Assembly (NCBI RefSeq): GCF_000234355.1
Contig: NZ_AGQV01000005.1
Coordinates: 186,001-250,000 of the forward strand
DNA: 64,000 bases
Source of the DNA: Gluconobacter morbifer G707
GTDB lineage: Bacteria; Pseudomonadota; Alphaproteobacteria; Acetobacterales; Acetobacteraceae
Reading direction: 5' to 3'
The position numbers were made by a program, and so were the translations under genes. Below, piece after piece: positions 1 to 8,162 of the stretch (position 1 is its first letter; every line of letters begins with the position of its first letter). The notes under the pieces are model-generated. The model saw only the letters and a list, made by a program, of their open reading frames with translations, was not told the origin of the DNA and did no database searches.

Positions 1-1144
1 CAGGCGGCGTGAAACAGTCCCGCCACAGAAGGACGGAACCTGCGAAATCCTTCGTTTCCGGACGCTGCGTCAGGTCAATGGAGAAACCCGTCCCGATGAT
101 GAGATAGTCGAAGCGCATCTCGCCCTGCGGCGTCGTGACGACAACCTCGTTCCCGTCCATGCGCGTCGCCGTCCAAGGCATACCTGGATGGAAAGCAAAA
201 TTCTCATGGCGGCGGCAGCGCCAGAACGTATCCTGCGGCGGAGGCTGGTTCAGGTTGTAGATGCAGCGCATGAAGCGCCAGCGCGTCAGATCCGGCAGTT
301 CGGAGAAATGCGCGAGGAAACCGGCATTCTCCATCCAGCGATATGGGTTGATGGCCGGGATTTTCGCGCGGCGCAGACAGAGATCCACGCGCCCTGCCCC
401 TTTTTCCAGTGCGGTTGCAGCATTGTCGAAGGCGGATGCTCCCGCACCGAGAACACCAATCCGCTTGCCTTTCAGGGCCTCGAAATCAATGTCTTCATGT
501 GTATGGGCATAAACGGATTTCGGCAGCGAACCTGAGACAAAAGATGGAACGTGCCACGTGCCACCGCCCTCGATTCCGGTCGCCAGTACCATACGCCGCG
601 CCCAGCGCCGTGTTTCCTTCCCTGCACTGTCACGGAAGGTCAGGCGCAGAAGACCGTCCTGCCAGTCGGTATGAACCAGTTCCTGATCGTTCGTGACGGG
701 AATCTCCAGAACGTCCCGCAGCCAGTCGAGATAGGCCTGCCAGTCCTGACGGGAAATCTTGTCCAGTTTTTCCCAGGCTTCAGCACCATAACGCGCTTCG
801 TACCAGGATTGCGGCGTCAGGCTGGGAATCCCCAGATCCGGCCCCGTGACATGCTTGGGCGTGCGCAGGGTGATCATACGCGCGAACGTCACCCACGGGC
901 CTTCTCCGCCTCTTTTCGCTTTTTCGAAGACTTCCACATTCGTCACCCCGAGGCGACGCAGGCCGAAACAGGCCGTCTGGCCGCCCTGTCCCGCACCGAT
1001 CACGGCGACATCGAGAACCTTTTCCCCTTCCCGCTCCAGCGGGACAGACCAGTTGCCGGTTGCATAACGGATCCTGGCCAGATCATCCCGCACACGCGCT
1101 GAAAGCGCAGCCAGGGCGTCAGCCGGGGAAGAAGCAGTTGTCAT
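1..1144 (-). CDS. FAD/NAD(P)-binding monooxygenase-like flavoprotein (3' end off window)
   Basis: Reading leftward from the ATG at 1144, the frame stays open to the window edge (381 codons), so the C-terminus is missing. Two Rossmann nucleotide-binding motifs are visible: IGAGQGG at residues 49-55 (FAD) and GVLGAGAS at 230-237 (NAD(P)H), with VLATG at 186-190 between them. This is the layout of flavin-containing and Baeyer-Villiger-type monooxygenases or related NAD(P)/FAD oxidoreductases; the substrate cannot be told from sequence. It diverges from a LysR regulator 175 bp away, a common regulator-target arrangement, so that regulator may control it (inference). Confidence 0.85.
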   Translation of the reverse strand, partial: MTTASSPADALAALSARVRDDLARIRYATGNWSVPLEREGEKVLDVAVIGAGQGGQTACFGLRRLGVTNVEVFEKAKRGGEGPWVTFARMITLRTPKHVTGPDLGIPSLTPQSWYEARYGAEAWEKLDKISRQDWQAYLDWLRDVLEIPVTNDQELVHTDWQDGLLRLTFRDSAGKETRRWARRMVLATGIEGGGTWHVPSFVSGSLPKSVYAHTHEDIDFEALKGKRIGVLGAGASAFDNAATALEKGAGRVDLCLRRAKIPAINPYRWMENAGFLAHFSELPDLTRWRFMRCIYNLNQPPPQDTFWRCRRHENFAFHPGMPWTATRMDGNEVVVTTPQGEMRFDYLIIGTGFSIDLTQRPETKDFAGSVLLWRDCFTPP

Positions 1145-1319
1145 GGTGTCATATCCCAAAGAACCAGCACGGCGTCCCCTCTATCCTGATGGAAATCAAA
1201 GGAACTTCCCGTGTGTAAAAAGATCGCGGTGCGACCGGGCGGGATAGTTTCATAGAGCCCTTTCATCGTATATCCCATAAAAGCGTCTTTTCTGTTCGCA
1301 AAATAAGAGCGGATGACCC

Positions 1320-2225
1320 ATGCCTGTCTTTTCGCGTTTTCTCCGGTACTTTCTCGCAGTGGCCCAGTACGGCTCGATCCGGAAAGCCTCCGAACATCTC
1401 CGGATCGCGGCATCCGCCATCGACCGGCAGATCCTTCACGGCGAGGAAGCCTTCGGCACACCTCTGTTCGAGCGCCTTCCCAGCGGGCTGCGCCTGACCG
1501 CCACAGGGGAGCTGCTCTATACCCACGGCAAACGGTGGCGGCAGGACTTCGGAAACCTGCGCACCCAGATCGAGGACATGCGCGGCCTGCGCCGGGGACA
1601 GGTAGACATCGCGGTCCCTGATGCACTGGCCCGGGGTTTTCTGCCGCGCCTGCTCAAGAATCTTCGCGGCACGCATCCCGGCATCAGCATCTGCACACAT
1701 GTCCTGGAGAACAAGAACATCCTGCATGACCTCATCGCCGGAGATGTGGATGTGGCCCTGCTGCTGAATCCGACCCATGCGCGCGGACTGCTCGTGCGGG
1801 CCCATGCGGAATTTCCACTCGGCTTCGTCTGCCTGCCGGATCATCCGCTCGCAAAAAAAACCAGCGCACGCTTCAGCGCCTGCGTTGAATATCCGATGAT
1901 CATGCCCTCCCCTCCACTGGCCCTGCACCGGCAGATCGAAATCCTCGAGATCGACAGCAACCTCAGCGTTCAGCCCGTGACGTCATCGGACAACATCCAG
2001 ATGATCAAATCCCTCGTCTGTGAGGGAATCGGCGTTGCGATCCTCAGCAAACTGGACGTGATGGATGAGCTAACCCGCAAGGAACTGGCCTTCATTCCGA
2101 TTTCCAATCGCGAACTGTCTCCCCTGACCCTGGCTCTCTGCGTCGATCATTCCCGACAGCTTTCCGGCGCGGCCCGCCTTGTCATTTCCGAAATCGAAAA
2201 GGAATTCCTGGCTCCTCGTTCCTGA
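1320..2225 (+). CDS. LysR-family transcriptional regulator
   Basis: A 301-aa protein of normal LysR length. Residues about 4-63 form the N-terminal winged helix-turn-helix, with the typical pattern FLAVAQYGSIRKASEHL, a PLFERL segment and LTATGELL leading into the linker helix. Residues about 90-290 fit the LysR effector-binding domain. It is divergent from the flavin monooxygenase at 1-1144, so that gene is the most plausible target; the effector is unknown. Confidence 0.9.
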   Translation: MPVFSRFLRYFLAVAQYGSIRKASEHLRIAASAIDRQILHGEEAFGTPLFERLPSGLRLTATGELLYTHGKRWRQDFGNLRTQIEDMRGLRRGQVDIAVPDALARGFLPRLLKNLRGTHPGISICTHVLENKNILHDLIAGDVDVALLLNPTHARGLLVRAHAEFPLGFVCLPDHPLAKKTSARFSACVEYPMIMPSPPLALHRQIEILEIDSNLSVQPVTSSDNIQMIKSLVCEGIGVAILSKLDVMDELTRKELAFIPISNRELSPLTLALCVDHSRQLSGAARLVISEIEKEFLAPRS

Positions 2226-2275
2226 AAAACCGCTTCTTTCCGCGATATGCGTACCCACAGGGAAAGGCCATTCTC

Positions 2276-2302
2276 AAAATAGCAACTCCTGGATGCTATT
2301 TT
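2276..2302 (+). terminator. 9-bp inverted repeat after the LysR gene
   Basis: AAAATAGCA (2276-2284) and TGCTATTTT (2294-2302) are perfect inverted repeats around a 9-nt loop, 50 bp after the LysR stop. The stem is AT-rich and its own T's form the tail, so it may be a weak terminator. It also lies 96 bp upstream of the TonB-receptor start and could instead be an operator. Confidence 0.4.
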
Positions 2303-2397
2303 TATCTTTGGAGCGAATAGGCTCTAGCCATTAGATTTATGTTTCGAATAAATACCATTCCCTGAATGAACCTTTTGCGAAACAGGAACCGGGCAGC

Positions 2398-4734
2398 ATG
2401 AAAGAAAACCGTTGGTACACGGGATATCGGCGTCGCCTTTTTGCAGTTTCATGTCTGGCAGGCAGTGTCTTTGCCGGCCTTTCCACCTCTGCCCGTGCCG
2501 ACGACCACACCCGCCAGGCTTCTTCCCGCCATCACGCCAGACCCTCCCGCTCCGCAACGGCTCTTCCCTCTGCCCGCCCTGCTCTTCCACGGCCCGCTAC
2601 CCGTCGCCCTCATGCCGTTGACAGCCAGGACGACGAGACGGTTTCCGTCCGCTCTTCACGCACCGCCCTGAATGGCGGCGGTGGCATGATGCGCATCGAA
2701 ACCGCGCCACGCACCGTCCAGACCATCGGCAAGCAGTTCATCGACATGCGCAGCCCGACCAGCACGGCGCTTGACCTCGTCCAGAACCTGCCGAGCCTGA
2801 ACGTTACCACTCCGGATTCTTCCGGCATGGAAGGCGGCCAGATCCAGTCCCGTGGCCTGACCGACCTTGACATGGGTCTAATGATGGATGGCGCGCCTGC
2901 TGCAGCGGCGAAATACCTGACCGAAAACGTCGATTCCGAGAACCTCGAAAACGTCAGCGTTACGCCCGGTTCCTCCGCCACGGACCTTCCGGTGATGTCC
3001 GCCGCCGGTGGCGTCATGATGGAAACGACACGCACGCCTTCGAAAAAATTCGGCGGCATGACGGATTTCTCCTACGGCACCAACAACCTGTCGCGTGAGT
3101 TCATCCGCCTTGACTCAGGTGAGATCGGCCATAGCGGCGTGCGCGGTTACTTCTCGTTCTCGAACAGCCATGCACGCTCATGGATGGGCGCGGGCATCAA
3201 CCAGCGCAAACATATTGATTTCGGCCTTCAGAAAGACTGGCAGAACGGCTCGAACGCCAAGTTCTTCCTGTCCTGGAACTCCGAAGATTTCGTCATCGAC
3301 AACTACCCGACATCCGACCAGTTCTTCCGCTACAAAGACACCGGTCAGGGCTATGGCCGCACCAATGACAAAACCAGCAACAACTACTGGAAAAACAACA
3401 ACGACCATTGGAACCAGATCTTCCTGACGGCACCCGTCCATATTGTGCTGCCGGCAAAATTCTCTTTCGACATCCAGCCCTATTTCAACTTCGGGCAGGG
3501 CTGGGACGCTTCCCCGAACGGATACACGACCGACAGCACGGGCACGACGCGCGGCCTGACCAGTTACTTCCTGCAAAACGAATACCGGCAGGTGGGCGCG
3601 GTCACGAAGCTCAACTACCAGATCGATTCCCACAACCTGTTCTCGATCGGGTACTGGTACGAAAACACACGCACCATCCAGTCCTATCCGGAAAGCTACC
3701 AGATGGCGAATGGTGCGGCGGCGAGCCCGAACTGGGCACAGTATCTTATCACTGCGGGCGACCAGCAGAATGCCGGTTACGAGATTCACTCCCTTTTCGT
3801 GCATGACACCGCGAAATACCTGCACGACCATCTGACCGTGGACGCTGGCTTCAAGTTCGTCATGACAAATATCTGGAACAAGGATTATTACGGCCGTCAG
3901 GAAGCGAACAGGACGGCTCCCCTGCCCCAGCTTTCCATCGGCTACCGTTTCGACAACCATCATCAGATCTACCTGAACGTCGAGGGGGACTACCGCCAGC
4001 CCAGCGCCGTCGATCTCGGCTGGCTGTACACCAGCGTCGCCATCCCCAAGAACCAATATTCCATCAAGGAAGAACTCGGTTACCGCTATCATGACGACCA
4101 CATCATCGCAGATGTCTCGTTCTTCAACTATAACGTCACGAACCGCATCGTGGATCAGTATGTCGGCATGAACAGCTACAAGCCGTTCAACATCGGCAAC
4201 CAGCAGATGCGCGGCTTCGACGTCATGGTCGCCGCACGGCCGATCCATGGCTTCAGCCCCTATGCGTCGGTCGAGTACCTGCACGCAACCCAGGACAGCA
4301 ACGTGTTCGATCCCTATCTGAACACAATGATCCACTCCAAGGGTACGCAGGCCATCATGGCCCCGCATGTCATCGCGAATTTCGGTCTGACCTATACCTA
4401 CAAGGGCTTCTTCGCGAACGGCGCCGTCCACTATACCGGCCCGCAGTCAGTCAGCGTGGCAGGAGACCAGCGCATTCCGGGTTACGTCACGAACACACTC
4501 TCCCTCGGGTATCACTTCAAGCCGTTCATGTTCGCCAAGTCCCCGACCTTCAAGCTGAACTTCACGAACCTGACCGGCTCCATCGTGCGGACCGGTGCCA
4601 TGGGCGCAGTTTACAGCGCGAAAGACCCGAGCACCGTCTACAGCGGGAACATGGCGTCCTACACGGGGTACGGAAACTCCTTCATGGTCGCCCCGCGCTT
4701 CACCATGACTGGCACGGTTTCCACCGCTTTCTAA
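2398..4734 (+). CDS. TonB-dependent outer-membrane receptor
   Basis: A 778-aa outer-membrane transporter. Residues 1-34 are a signal peptide ending SARA. After a low-complexity Arg/Pro/Ala linker, DETVSV (79-84) resembles a TonB box. Residues about 100-215 form the plug domain, followed by a beta-barrel rich in alternating aromatic strands and ending in Phe. The plug and barrel identify the family, but the ligand (siderophore, sugar, vitamin or other) cannot be read; the barrel fits receptors often annotated generically in acetic acid bacteria. There is no adjacent FecR/sigma pair or ABC importer, and no Fur box was recognised upstream. Confidence 0.9.
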   Translation: MKENRWYTGYRRRLFAVSCLAGSVFAGLSTSARADDHTRQASSRHHARPSRSATALPSARPALPRPATRRPHAVDSQDDETVSVRSSRTALNGGGGMMRIETAPRTVQTIGKQFIDMRSPTSTALDLVQNLPSLNVTTPDSSGMEGGQIQSRGLTDLDMGLMMDGAPAAAAKYLTENVDSENLENVSVTPGSSATDLPVMSAAGGVMMETTRTPSKKFGGMTDFSYGTNNLSREFIRLDSGEIGHSGVRGYFSFSNSHARSWMGAGINQRKHIDFGLQKDWQNGSNAKFFLSWNSEDFVIDNYPTSDQFFRYKDTGQGYGRTNDKTSNNYWKNNNDHWNQIFLTAPVHIVLPAKFSFDIQPYFNFGQGWDASPNGYTTDSTGTTRGLTSYFLQNEYRQVGAVTKLNYQIDSHNLFSIGYWYENTRTIQSYPESYQMANGAAASPNWAQYLITAGDQQNAGYEIHSLFVHDTAKYLHDHLTVDAGFKFVMTNIWNKDYYGRQEANRTAPLPQLSIGYRFDNHHQIYLNVEGDYRQPSAVDLGWLYTSVAIPKNQYSIKEELGYRYHDDHIIADVSFFNYNVTNRIVDQYVGMNSYKPFNIGNQQMRGFDVMVAARPIHGFSPYASVEYLHATQDSNVFDPYLNTMIHSKGTQAIMAPHVIANFGLTYTYKGFFANGAVHYTGPQSVSVAGDQRIPGYVTNTLSLGYHFKPFMFAKSPTFKLNFTNLTGSIVRTGAMGAVYSAKDPSTVYSGNMASYTGYGNSFMVAPRFTMTGTVSTAF

Positions 4735-4741
4735 GCACCCG

Positions 4742-4780
4742 GACCGATGGAGCGACCCTCCATCGGTCTCATCACTTTTT
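4742..4780 (+). terminator. Rho-independent terminator of the TonB receptor gene
   Basis: A perfect 11-bp stem (4742-4752 with 4758-4768), loop CGACC, then a T-rich tail ending in TTTTT at 4776-4780. It starts 8 bp after the receptor stop codon. Confidence 0.8.
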
Positions 4781-4887
4781 CCACATTCCCTCTTTATATG
4801 CAGGCCAGCGGGCCTATCCTTCCCTGTCAGACCTTCCGGGGATCAGGACCGGGGTCATAACGGCCTTCATGAAGAGGAATCCGCTGC

Positions 4888-5379
4888 ATGTCTTTCCCGA
4901 AAATCCTTTCCGCCGTCACCCTTCTGTCCTGTTGCCTTGCAACGACAGCAGCCCTCGCCCAGACCACGGACAGCTTCGAAGCCTATACCTCTCCCGAAGC
5001 CGTAAGCTGGACGGCACCTCCTTCCATGTTCCCAAAAGGCACGCAGTTTTCCGTTCTAACAGGCGACCCCGCGAAACCGGGCCCTTTCGCCATCCGGGTC
5101 AGAATGGAACCCGGTGTCTACATCGCGCCCCATACACACAACATGGATGAAATGCTGACGGTCATCAGCGGAGACGTCCAGCATCTGGTGGGCAAGACCT
5201 TCAAAGCCTCGCGGGAGCGGGACCTGAAGGCCGGCGGCTTCGTACACCTTCCCGAGGGCGTTCCCCACTCCCTCAAAGCCGGAGCGGAAGGCGCCGTCAT
5301 TCAGGTGACGGGCGTCGGACCATTCAGCATGACCTACGTCAACCCGGCAGATAATCCGGCCAGTATCAACCGGCACTGA
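4888..5379 (+). CDS. Periplasmic cupin-domain protein
   Basis: A 163-aa protein with a signal peptide (residues 1-24, ending AALA). One cupin barrel is present: motif 1 HTHNMDE supplies metal ligands H82, H84 and E88 with the canonical six-residue spacing to Gly; motif 2 LPEGVPH supplies H127. The metal site is therefore intact. The ATG at 4888 was chosen because GAGGAAT lies upstream and the signal peptide starts here. It stands alone between a terminator and a convergent dsbD-like gene. Enzymatic activity is unknown; cupins of this size include isomerases, dioxygenases and sensors. Confidence 0.85.
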   Translation: MSFPKILSAVTLLSCCLATTAALAQTTDSFEAYTSPEAVSWTAPPSMFPKGTQFSVLTGDPAKPGPFAIRVRMEPGVYIAPHTHNMDEMLTVISGDVQHLVGKTFKASRERDLKAGGFVHLPEGVPHSLKAGAEGAVIQVTGVGPFSMTYVNPADNPASINRH

Positions 5380-5700
5380 CCCACAACGCTTTTTCCATGA
5401 CGGAGCCCCTGCGATGGGCCTCCGTCATGCCGGGCCGCCTTCCGTGCAGACACCAGCCCCGCTTCAGGACTGCATTGTCCCGGCCCCCATGATCGACGGG
5501 CCTGTGCCTGCCAGACATCACCCGGCTCTCTACAAAACCTTCGGCAGACGATCTGATCATGACAGACGCTGCCAGTGCCGGACCTTGGTCTTTCCGGATG
5601 TACGTCTTCACCCGGACGAAGCAGAACAGCACAACCATCCGGTAAAGCCTTGCTGCCGATCCGCGCCAGACTCCAGAACCTGTCGCGGATCAGCCTGTCC
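5380..5700. other. 321-bp gap between convergent genes, no gene supported
   Basis: Between the cupin stop and the dsbD-like stop I see only one clear structure, the hairpin at 5396-5429. Short open frames exist (for example 5366-5638 on the minus strand) but overlap the cupin gene and lack family motifs or a good ribosome-binding site. It could be a decayed gene or a long 3' region. Confidence 0.5.
5396..5429. terminator. Hairpin in the convergent cupin/dsbD gap
   Basis: CATGACGGAG-CCC (5396-5408) pairs with GGGCCTCCGTCATG (5416-5429) with one bulge. It has no U-tract on either strand, so it is a terminator-like structure rather than a classical intrinsic terminator. Confidence 0.35.
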
Positions 5701-7857
5701 TCACTGTCCGATAGTCGAAAGAACCAGACCGGGCGTCAGGATCTGAGGCAGGACCTGTTCCGCACCGTTATCGGATGGGTAATACACATACAAAGGAACA
5801 CCATCCCGGCCATGCGCCTTGAGATAGGCGGCAATGGCAGCGTTGCGGTTTGTCCAGTCCCCTTTCAGATAAGCCACATGCCGGGCACTGAAAGCCGCTT
5901 TCACGGACGATACGTCCAGCGCAACGCGCTCATTGACCATGCAGGTGATGCACCAGGATGCCGTCATGTCCACGAAGACGGGGCGGCCCTGACCGCGCAG
6001 TTCCGCCAGCCGGGCCTCGGAAAAGGGCTCGATTCCCGCCTCTGCCGTCTGCGCTGTGGTTTCCGGCTCAGGCAGGGACTGGACGTTATGGGCCAGCGCC
6101 ACGCCGCAGCTGACAACACAGAGCGCCGCCACGAAACGGCAGAACAGGACTTCCCCGAAACCACCGTCACGCATGGCGCGATGCTGGCTGACACCGAAGA
6201 TCCATGCCGCAAAACCCAATAGAACCAGTCCCCCGGCCGTGATCAGAACCAGATCCGCACCACGCTGAATGGCGGCCACCCACAGCAGCCAGACGCAGGT
6301 TGCGAATAGCGGAAACGCCAGAATCTGCTTGAGCATGCCCATCCAGGCGCCCGGCCGCGGCATCCGCGCCGCCAGTCCCGGAATGCCAGCCACCAAAAGA
6401 TAGGGGGCCGCCAGTCCAAGCCCCATGCACAGAAAGACCAGCATCCCCACGACGGGCGGACCGCCCAGCGCTCCGGCGATCGCCACACCCATAAACGGCG
6501 CGGTGCAGGGGGTAGCCACGATCACAGCCAACAGGCCCGTCATCATGTCCCCCAGATGGCCGGTGCCGGTCTGGACCTGTCCCAGCCGTCCGGGCGTGAC
6601 CTCGAAAACACCCAGCAGATTGAGCCCCATCAGGAACAGCAGCCAGCAGACGGACACGACAAATCCCGGGGACTGGAACTGGAAACCCCAGCCGGCAGCC
6701 GAACCCGCCATCCGCAGCCCGATCATGAGAAGCCCCAGAACGGCGAATGCTCCCACTACCCCCAGCGTATAGAACAGGGCACTCTGGATCTGCCGCTGCC
6801 GTCCGCTGCCGCCCATTTTCGCCAGAGACAGGGCCTTCATGGCCAGCACGGGAAACACACAGGGCATCAGGTTCAGGATCAGACCACCGATGAAGGCAAA
6901 AGCCAGAACCCTCAGCCACCCGGCCATCCCGGCAGGGACGTCAGAATTCTGCGGCACGCTGGCGGGTACTGCCTCCGGTCCTGCCTGTGAAGCGGGAACG
7001 GCCGCCGTACCTCCGACCGGTGGCTTCGCCTCGATCTGAAGAGGGCTTTCCTGCCCGGCGGCATCCCGCAGTACGACTATGCCCTTCAGGGGGGCGTCCC
7101 GATGGGCCGTTTTCAGGAATTTCAGTCCAAGAGCAACCCGCCCCTCCGAAACCCGCAACGGCTGATGCGCCACCTGATCGATCACGCCCCCATCCTGCGG
7201 CAGGAACCAGGCATCCTTCACGGCTGACGGCGACAGTCCCTGCCCCTCCAGTGTCAGGGTTCCATCACCTGCGACACTGGCCGCGAAAGGCGAAGGCAGC
7301 GGCATGGCGGCATCCGCCCGGTGAAACAGCTCCGCCTGTGCGCCAGGCGGCGCATCCCCAGAGGACGCAGGGAGCGTCAGGGTGAAGTCCCCGCTTTCAG
7401 GAATGCAGACCTGCGCACAGACGAGCCACTCCGCATGGGCTTTCAGCGTCGTCCCGCCGGAACCCTGACCCGTACTTTTCAGCGCCAGATCCTCGGGGAG
7501 CAGGACATCGTTGACATAGGCATACGACATCAGCCCGCCCTCGCTGATACGCACCGGCACCGGCCAGTGAATGGCGGAGCCCCTGCCCGTCGCCCCGTCC
7601 TGCGCCGTCACGTCCAGCGTCGGCGCATCGCCAGCATCGCCCGGGTTGATCCAGTATGTATGCCAGCCGGGTCTGAGCTGAAGATGCAGGCCGACACGAA
7701 GATGCTGGTCAGGCCCCACGGCGTCACGATCCGTGACGAGGGTGGCCGTATCGTTGGCAGACGTGACGGGGGCGCTTTCCGCTGCATGGGCGGAGACGGA
7801 ACCCAGACCGACAAGCCCTGTCAGAAACAGGGCGGACATGCTGAACACTCGACGCAA
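5701..7857 (-). CDS. DsbD/ScsB-like protein-disulfide reductase (thiol:disulfide interchange)
   Basis: A 718-aa inner-membrane protein that carries electrons from cytoplasmic thioredoxin to periplasmic thiols (family function). Residues 1-25 are a signal peptide; a DsbD-type periplasmic domain (about 30-290) follows; about eight membrane helices include NLMPCVFPV and ATPCTAPF, the paired membrane cysteines; the C-terminal thioredoxin domain has WCITC with C636 and C639. The overall order matches DsbD. The ITC active site and large N-terminal domain resemble the ScsB subfamily more than E. coli DsbD. No scsC or dsbC-type partner is next to it. It diverges from the MscS-type gene. Confidence 0.88.
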   Translation of the reverse strand: MRRVFSMSALFLTGLVGLGSVSAHAAESAPVTSANDTATLVTDRDAVGPDQHLRVGLHLQLRPGWHTYWINPGDAGDAPTLDVTAQDGATGRGSAIHWPVPVRISEGGLMSYAYVNDVLLPEDLALKSTGQGSGGTTLKAHAEWLVCAQVCIPESGDFTLTLPASSGDAPPGAQAELFHRADAAMPLPSPFAASVAGDGTLTLEGQGLSPSAVKDAWFLPQDGGVIDQVAHQPLRVSEGRVALGLKFLKTAHRDAPLKGIVVLRDAAGQESPLQIEAKPPVGGTAAVPASQAGPEAVPASVPQNSDVPAGMAGWLRVLAFAFIGGLILNLMPCVFPVLAMKALSLAKMGGSGRQRQIQSALFYTLGVVGAFAVLGLLMIGLRMAGSAAGWGFQFQSPGFVVSVCWLLFLMGLNLLGVFEVTPGRLGQVQTGTGHLGDMMTGLLAVIVATPCTAPFMGVAIAGALGGPPVVGMLVFLCMGLGLAAPYLLVAGIPGLAARMPRPGAWMGMLKQILAFPLFATCVWLLWVAAIQRGADLVLITAGGLVLLGFAAWIFGVSQHRAMRDGGFGEVLFCRFVAALCVVSCGVALAHNVQSLPEPETTAQTAEAGIEPFSEARLAELRGQGRPVFVDMTASWCITCMVNERVALDVSSVKAAFSARHVAYLKGDWTNRNAAIAAYLKAHGRDGVPLYVYYPSDNGAEQVLPQILTPGLVLSTIGQ

Positions 7858-8162
7858 GACAGTCTCATTCCGCTAATTCAGGACAGAACTGCTCCCATAC
7901 CATCCTCCGCTGCGGAAGACAGGGGGTTTTTCCTTCCCGCACGGAGGGATGATCGTGTCCGGCCTTCCCGCCGGACCACTCCCCTGTGGCCTGCCAGACC
8001 TTTTCCGATGCCGAAGAAGGCGGGACACATCCATCCCCATGTGGCATGTTCAGGAGACAGGACCTGTTAGGTCCGGCCTTCAACTGCTCCTCCAGAACCG
8101 ACAGGGAGGAAACAGGACGGTTCCTGTTCTCCCCCCGAAGCACATAAGGACTCATCAGGAAG
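7858..8162. other. 305-bp divergent promoter region (dsbD-like / mscS-like)
   Basis: This region must hold both divergent promoters. Two small perfect inverted repeats are visible: GTCCGGC (7957-7963) with GCCGGAC (7970-7976), and AACAGGA with TCCTGTT around a CGGT loop near 8113-8130. No convincing gene was found; open frames here are continuations of antisense frames of the neighbours. Confidence 0.5.

Noticed and set aside
3178-4431. 417-codon frame antisense to the TonB receptor
   Set aside because: Val/Asp/Gly-rich shadow frame without motifs; the sense strand encodes a clear receptor.
5366-5638. 90-codon minus-strand frame in the cupin/dsbD gap
   Set aside because: It overlaps the cupin C-terminus, has no good Shine-Dalgarno, and does not resemble any family.
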